NCBI GenBank assembly: GCA_037954235.1
Contig: JBBMOA010000018.1
Span: forward strand, 11,646,001 to 11,710,000
Length of the DNA: 64,000 bases
Reading direction: 5' to 3'
Origin: Aulostomus chinensis
Lineage: Eukaryota; Chordata; Actinopteri; Syngnathiformes; Aulostomidae
Each line of letters opens with the position of its first letter. Position 1 is the stretch's first letter. Below the pieces are notes generated by a model that saw only the letters and a program-made list of their open reading frames with translations, was not told the origin of the DNA and ran no database searches. Shown one piece after another: positions 59,401-64,000 of this stretch. Position numbers and translations under genes: made by a program.

Positions 59401-60724
59401 CGCCATTTTTTCCCCCTATTGAATAAGAGTTTCAGGTCATTTTCCTCAATAGAATCGAGAGTCGAAGTGAGGAAAAAAAAAAGCGTCTCACCATTTACAG
59501 ATCTTAAAACCGCCACCAGGCAAACGGTCATTTGGGATTTTGTGTTCTCTTATTCCAGTTTGACCTGACTTGTGCCCCCCTGCCCCCACCTCTCTGTCTC
59601 TCTCTCTCTCTCCTTCTCTCCCTCCCTCCCTCTCTCCAGACGGACTACTTCCACCTGTTCCTATGTGTGGCCATCATTGTTCTCTACGGGGAGGACGTGA
59701 CAGATCAGCAACTCGCCACAGACCAAATGCTGCTCCACTTCAGCAACCTCTCTATGCACATGAACGGAGAGCTGGTGCTACGCAAGGTATCCCGCTATCC
59801 GCGCGCGCTCATCTTCATATGGCGTCAAAGCACTTATTTCGGCCGGCTACTCAGATTCATCTACTATTACGAGAATAACCCGGAGGCTGGAGTACCAAAC
59901 AGTCCACTCGTATCTGTGTTGTATTTGAACGCGCAGCTTGGTCCGGTGCTGCAGGAGGGCAGCTGTGTTCTAGTGTAGCCCGCAGCCCACTGAGGCCTTG
60001 AGGTGCTAAATGGGATGCTGTCATGCCATGCAGAGGATTTATGGTCTGCGTTCGTGCTGCTGCGTCTGGTGCCTGCTTCCTCATGTTTATGGATGCCGTG
60101 TTAGTCCTGCTGCAAACACAGGCAGTGAATTCATGTTAGCATGCGGCAGGCGTTACTCTTTTTGTTGTTGCCTGAGATGTAGCATCCATTGTTTCAGGAA
60201 GAAGCAGGCAGGCAGCCAGGCTGGGGTTTAGCTGTAGGTAGCAGCAACTGACCTTGACAGTGTTTGGTTATGTTTTTGCCAGAAGTCGAGCATATTGATT
60301 TTCTATATATGGAATCTGCAACAAGCTTCTTTGCATCCATTAACGTGTGTTTGTTTTTAATCCTCTTACCCTGTGACATTTACATATTTTATCTCATCTC
60401 ATCACTTTCGTCCCACTCCTCCAGGCCCGTAGCCTTCTCTACCAGTTCCGCCTCTTACCCAGGATCCCATGCAGCCTGCATGACCTCTGTAAACTGTGTG
60501 GCCCGGGGATGTGGGATAGCCGCTACATCCCTACTGTGGAATGTTCTGGTGAACACCCGGAATCACAGAGCTGCCCCTATGGAGGCACCTCCACCCCGCA
60601 GCCCTCCTCGCCCTCTCCTTCATCTACACCCTCACCCTCACCCAACCCCACACCCACAACGCCACTGGAGGGCAAAAGAGGCTCCAAAACCCGAGATATT
60701 TTCACTTTCCGGAAACAATCCTGA
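44451..60724 (+). CDS. tbc1d16: TBC1 domain family member 16, Rab GTPase-activating protein
   Basis: TBC-domain RabGAP; the human protein acts on Rab4A and, as a short isoform, on Rab5C, in endosomal receptor trafficking. Twelve coding exons, all in phase: 44451-44631, 45115-45277, 46751-47071, 51847-52041, 52284-52431, 52953-53117, 54209-54357, 56422-56556, 57490-57676, 58455-58634, 59640-59786, 60425-60724. They encode 756 residues against 767 in human. The N-terminal third includes WVPNSRIQRQDEEALRYITPESSPVR and a variable acidic linker with eight Gln. The middle (CGVFRVDLGHMRSLRLFF) matches human closely. The TBC domain follows. The C terminus is a Ser/Pro-rich tail ending FTFRKQS. Exon 46751 was chosen because only the acceptor at 46750 restores frame; a second AG at 46770 does not. 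Confidence 0.96.
45278..46189 (+). other. tbc1d16 intron 3, left part
   Basis: AT-rich intron sequence left of the LINE fragment. No other feature. Confidence 0.5.
46190..46700 (-). mobile_element. Degraded LINE (non-LTR retrotransposon) fragment, antisense
   Basis: The minus strand of about 46565-46660 translates as LNWLPAKFRTEVKILLLTCEALNNQA, the pattern seen near the end of fish LINE reverse-transcriptase reading frames. The flank (GTGCATCATGGGAAATCCC, CTAGGCCTGTGGCAG, AGCTTTATCAAAAAG) resembles an abundant fish repeat. The frame is short and broken. It ends within about 100 bases of the tbc1d16 exon at 46751. Confidence 0.65.
46872..46895 (+). repeat. tbc1d16: (CAG)8 coding for eight glutamines in tbc1d16
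   Basis: Pure CAG repeat in frame within exon 46751-47071, in the poorly conserved acidic linker. It is a likely site of length variation between individuals. Confidence 0.9.
47072..51846 (+). other. tbc1d16: tbc1d16 intron 4
   Basis: 4.8 kb. It contains several (GT)n tracts (about 47573-47614, 49859-49892, 51089-51128, 51321-51351, 51457-51485), a CT-rich tract near 48893-48945 and a G run near 49026-49036. No internal gene or intact transposon is recognised. Confidence 0.6.
53118..54208 (+). other. tbc1d16 intron before the TBC domain
   Basis: 1.1 kb with G and C runs (about 53191-53207 and 53889-53901) and a (GT)n tract at about 53388-53428. Nothing else recognised. Confidence 0.55.
54358..56421 (+). 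other. tbc1d16 intron inside the TBC domain
   Basis: 2.06 kb, mixed composition, with poly-T and G runs near 55740-55765. No feature supported. Confidence 0.5.
56557..57489 (+). other. tbc1d16 intron between TBC finger exons
   Basis: 0.93 kb separating the exon with the arginine finger from the exon with the glutamine finger. No gene or repeat recognised. Confidence 0.5.
57677..59639 (+). other. tbc1d16 introns flanking exon 58455-58634
   Basis: Two introns of about 0.8 and 1.0 kb. The second ends in a long CT-rich tract (about 59592-59636) acting as the polypyrimidine tract. No other feature seen. Confidence 0.5.
59787..60424 (+). other. tbc1d16 last intron
   Basis: 0.64 kb; the open frame running past 59786 is read-through from the exon. 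No recognised element. Confidence 0.5.
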
Positions 60725-61200
60725 GGTGGAGGTTACAGGGGAGCTGGACCTGTTAGCACAGCAAGGTTTGGATCCATCTGCTGGATTCCTGAACTCTTCG
60801 CTGCCCTCGAACTCCTCTCCACACACTCCCTGCTTGTAGTCTGCAATCACTATCTTACTGAGGGCCTATGATCTTTCTAATGTGATGCAATGTAGAACAC
60901 TGTCTTACCAGGATGTTACATGCAGCATCACATGAATCTTCAGTGTTCAACGCTGAATGGACTCGAGGTCAAGAAGCCGCTTTCCTTTTGAAGCAGAATG
61001 GACAATCACCAGCCGCCATGATGGTCTGGAGCAGCGTCAGGCTCTTGTCTGCCGCTGGCTTGGCATCCGTCCACGAGCTTTGTGGGCACGCGATGCATCT
61101 GAGGCTGAATTTGTGCAGACTTTGACCAAAGGGTCAAACAAAACTGGGAATTTTATTGGCAGGACTTGAACTTTTAAACATGATCCTGCCATCTCACAAA

Positions 61201-61260
<60 letters not shown>

Positions 61261-63915
61261 ATAAAACTATGTGCATATCTCAAGTCTGGCAGATATTTTT
61301 AACATAAAACCCCAAACCACTGGTGTTAACAATAGGATGATAAAGAATTACTGTTACTCTTAGGGTTAATTTCATTTCAGACAAGTGAATGTTTGTATTT
61401 ATATCAGCAGATACAAATATTTAGCAATATTATAAACTTTGCATGAGTGATTCTTTTCATGAAGAATGCATAAAATGTTTGTTGGAATATCCCTCAAAAC
61501 TAAAGAACGAGTTTACATGGCAAACACGTCACCGATTGGGCTCCGCGTGATAAAGAACATTCTTCAAATTGTGTATCCAGGCTGGCAGGAGGAAGCTAGC
61601 CGCATGTTTCCTCTTGTGAACTCAAACGCAGCAATAGAAGCTTTAATATTTCCATCTTAGAATACTGAAGTATCATCTGGATTTCCTGTCTGAGCCATCA
61701 GGTGGATATGACATCAATCATGGGTAAATCCGGACGGTAATGGATGCACCCTCTGTTTTTACTTGAAGTCTTGTCAGGCAGGGTTGTTTAAAAAAAAAAA
61801 AAAAAAGAAAAACAAAATGTCGACACAGTGTTATTATTGTTTTGTTCTGCTGTCAGCGTCCTCTCCACTTTCACTTCTGAATGAGTGACAATGTCAACGA
61901 TGCACTACCAACACTGAGAATCAGTCCAAATGAATGTATCTGTGTTCTTTCTCACTCAACAACAGCAGGGTGAAACTCTTGGGTGTAGAAGTGTGTAGTT
62001 GTGTGTGTGTACGCGCATGTGTGTATGCTAGAATGACCTCCAAACATCTGGTAATGAGTCCAGCCAGCCGTAGCACCCCCCCCCCCCCCCGCCACTTAAG
62101 TTATAGCCATCATCATGGCGAGAACCTGAGGGAGGAAGAAGTCGGCATTTTCAGCAGAGATGCGACCAAAGGGACAATTTTAAAAGCTTTAAGCTTCACT
62201 CAGAGTACGGCGCGATCTCCATCTTGCCTTCTTGATTTGCAAGTCCCAGATGTAACCCCCCCCCCCCCCTTCCTCCTCCCTGAGAGCTTTGAGTGACACT
62301 CCTGGGGGTGAAAACACATTCAAATTGCTGCTAAAATGTAACATTAAGCTCATGAATGAGTCGTCCTACACCCCAGCCCCCCCCCCCCCCCCCCTTGCTC
62401 CCGTCGCTCCTCTGTCTCTCTCGGGGTTTCACCCAGCGAGCAGCTCCTGCAAATGACATTCATAACTGCTCCTGTTTACCTATTAGTTATCATGTGCAGC
62501 TGCTTGCTGGAAATGCCTGGAGAGTCTTGAAGATTGGGTGGCTGCATCAGAATGACGCCCAATGGGAAAGTAATCGAACTGCACTTGTGTGCGTGCGTGT
62601 GTGTGTGCGTGTATATGAGAGAGAGAGAGAGAGAATCAAGGATCTCATGAATTTTATTAAAATCTTCATTGAAATCACATCGTCAGCACTGGCACCGTAA
62701 GTCACAAGCTAATTATTTGACTTCCCATATTTACGGGGGTCTTGATCATCACTGAATGTACAATTATGACAAAGTTGTATTACATCAAAGAAACAAAACA
62801 AAGGAGCATATTCTTATTCTTGGTATTAATAAAAAAAAAGAGAGATAAAGGCTGTACTTTGTACTTTTTGTGTGCTGAACACTGAAATGCGGTAGACATG
62901 TTTTTTTGAGTGATAGAAGATTTTTTTGGGCAGTCTTGATGATGTCAGACAGTAAAACAAGTCAGGTGATGTGTGAAGACACCGAGGAGGGAAGGGAAAC
63001 GGCATCTTCCTCTTAGTTAAGTATGAAGATATTTGCTCAGTGCTGAAAAAAAAAAACCCAAAAAAACAACACACACCCAACCTAGCAGAGGCTGTTTGCT
63101 GGTGTTTATTGTATTTGGCCCCACATTTTTGGTGCTTAAATTGACCACATTTTGAAACACTCATTTTTCCTTCACAGGAGATGAACTCGGTTTGTGATGT
63201 GATGTATATTAAGCAGCCGGCCAATCACAAGAGAATTTTCTTTTTGGAGGCGGGGCAGGAGCCTGAACAACCTGTTCACTTTACCAAAAGTGGTTGAAGT
63301 CACGGCCTATAGAGCTGCAACTAAGAGCTTTTAGCTATTAAGTACATCGCTAAAAGGAAAATAATCTGTTGGTAAAAGGTTATAATGGAGCCCCCTTTAA
63401 TTGTACTGTTCTTTAAAACGCACAGGGATTTAATTCAGCTAAAATGATGATCAGACCCTCGTATCTACAGTGCGACGTGATTTATCTTAAGGAATTGCTG
63501 CTTGATAGAATATTTCTGAAGATGATTTCAATCTGCTGCTGCACTTTACCTCCGCCTCTGGAAATTCACTGACTTTTCTCACTTCATTTCAAAGCTTTTT
63601 CTAGATAATCAGCATTCTGTCCCTTAAAAGAAGCAAGATGTGCCCTTACAAAAGTGGCACCGCTTCTCAAATTTCAGAAATCATCACCTGGCCATCTTTA
63701 AATCGTAAACACTGACACTCTTATTCCCTGAAGCAGCTCCCGAGAAGATGTGCTTTCCTCTGTGACAATGAGAAAGATGAGGTGTGAATTTCGTTTCGCA
63801 GGGGATTTGCCTTCCAGTTTTCTGACAAACAATATAAAATCTCCCATGAGGACAGAAGCGAGCCTGTTTACTTCAGTTTAACCCTAAAAAGCTCACCAAC
63901 ACACTCATCAGGCTC

Positions 63916-63978
<63 letters not shown>

Positions 63979-64000
63979 TGATGGCTCAGACATGTGACAG
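60725..64000. other. tbc1d16 3' UTR and downstream flank
   Basis: No coding sequence recognised. It contains (GT)n at about 61203-61257 and 63917-63977, an A run near 61791-61806, and C runs near 62077-62090, 62256-62268 and 62378-62394. No convincing AATAAA was found soon after the stop, so the 3' end of tbc1d16 is not placed. Confidence 0.5.
63917..63977. repeat. (GT)n microsatellite at window end
   Basis: About 30 uninterrupted GT dinucleotides. Together with the other (GT)n tracts in the window it is typical of fish genomes and a likely polymorphic marker. Confidence 0.95.

Larger units (their letters stand above)
54209..59786 (+). other. tbc1d16: tbc1d16 exons for the TBC (RabGAP) domain
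   Basis: Five complete exons and parts of the next encode IRGEVWPFLL, DKDVVRTDR (arginine finger in the D-x-x-R motif), GYCQGMSDL (glutamine finger), SDTFWCFVGLM, LLFCHRWILLCFKREF and LATDQMLLHF. Both catalytic fingers are present, so GAP activity is expected. Confidence 0.93.

Noticed and set aside
60957..61169. Small open frames in the 3' flank after tbc1d16
   Set aside because: They are short, overlap in several frames, and have no homology or splice context that I recognise.

Overview
The window comes from a vertebrate nuclear genome and almost certainly from a teleost fish. Its genes are split by GT-AG introns into exons whose translations follow vertebrate proteins closely. It is rich in (GT)n microsatellites and poly-C runs, and it carries tRNA-derived and other repeats of kinds abundant in fish. 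I read four protein-coding genes, all on the + strand. No bacterial, operon-like or CRISPR features are present. Exon boundaries were placed by hand from splice sites, reading-frame phase and remembered human homologues, with no alignment or transcript data.

Layout. (1) 136-9029: ern1 (IRE1-alpha), the ER stress sensor kinase/RNase. Its 5' exons lie left of the window; 19 exons are visible, one preceding a probable GC-AG intron, and the protein has an unusually long C-terminal tail. (2) 12412-16941: a 4.5-kb element with near-perfect terminal inverted repeats whose core is a 3,350-bp array of exactly fifty 67-bp units. It sits in TA-rich microsatellite DNA and is the most unusual object here. 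(3) 17559-23707: a SAMD9/SAMD9L-like gene, whose start codon appears to lie in a tiny upstream exon, followed by one 4.6-kb exon. (4) 25571-36834: gaa, lysosomal acid alpha-glucosidase, 19 coding exons, apparently complete (930 codons). (5) About 38.4-60.7 kb: tbc1d16, a Rab GTPase-activating protein, with a non-coding first exon, a 5.9-kb first intron and 12 coding exons (756 codons). (6) 60725-64000: 3' flank with no recognisable gene.

The genes do not form a pathway. gaa and tbc1d16 are also close neighbours in human 17q25; ern1 is on the same human chromosome arm, so part of the arrangement probably reflects old linkage. The SAMD9-like gene is an innate-immunity family member lying between these housekeeping genes. 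Repeats include two full-length tRNA-derived SINE-like copies with target-site duplications, a 3' fragment of the same family, an antisense LINE remnant beside a tbc1d16 exon, an inverted-repeat element in tbc1d16 intron 1, and two (GT)n-bounded repeats with telomere-like GGTTAG stretches in gaa introns.
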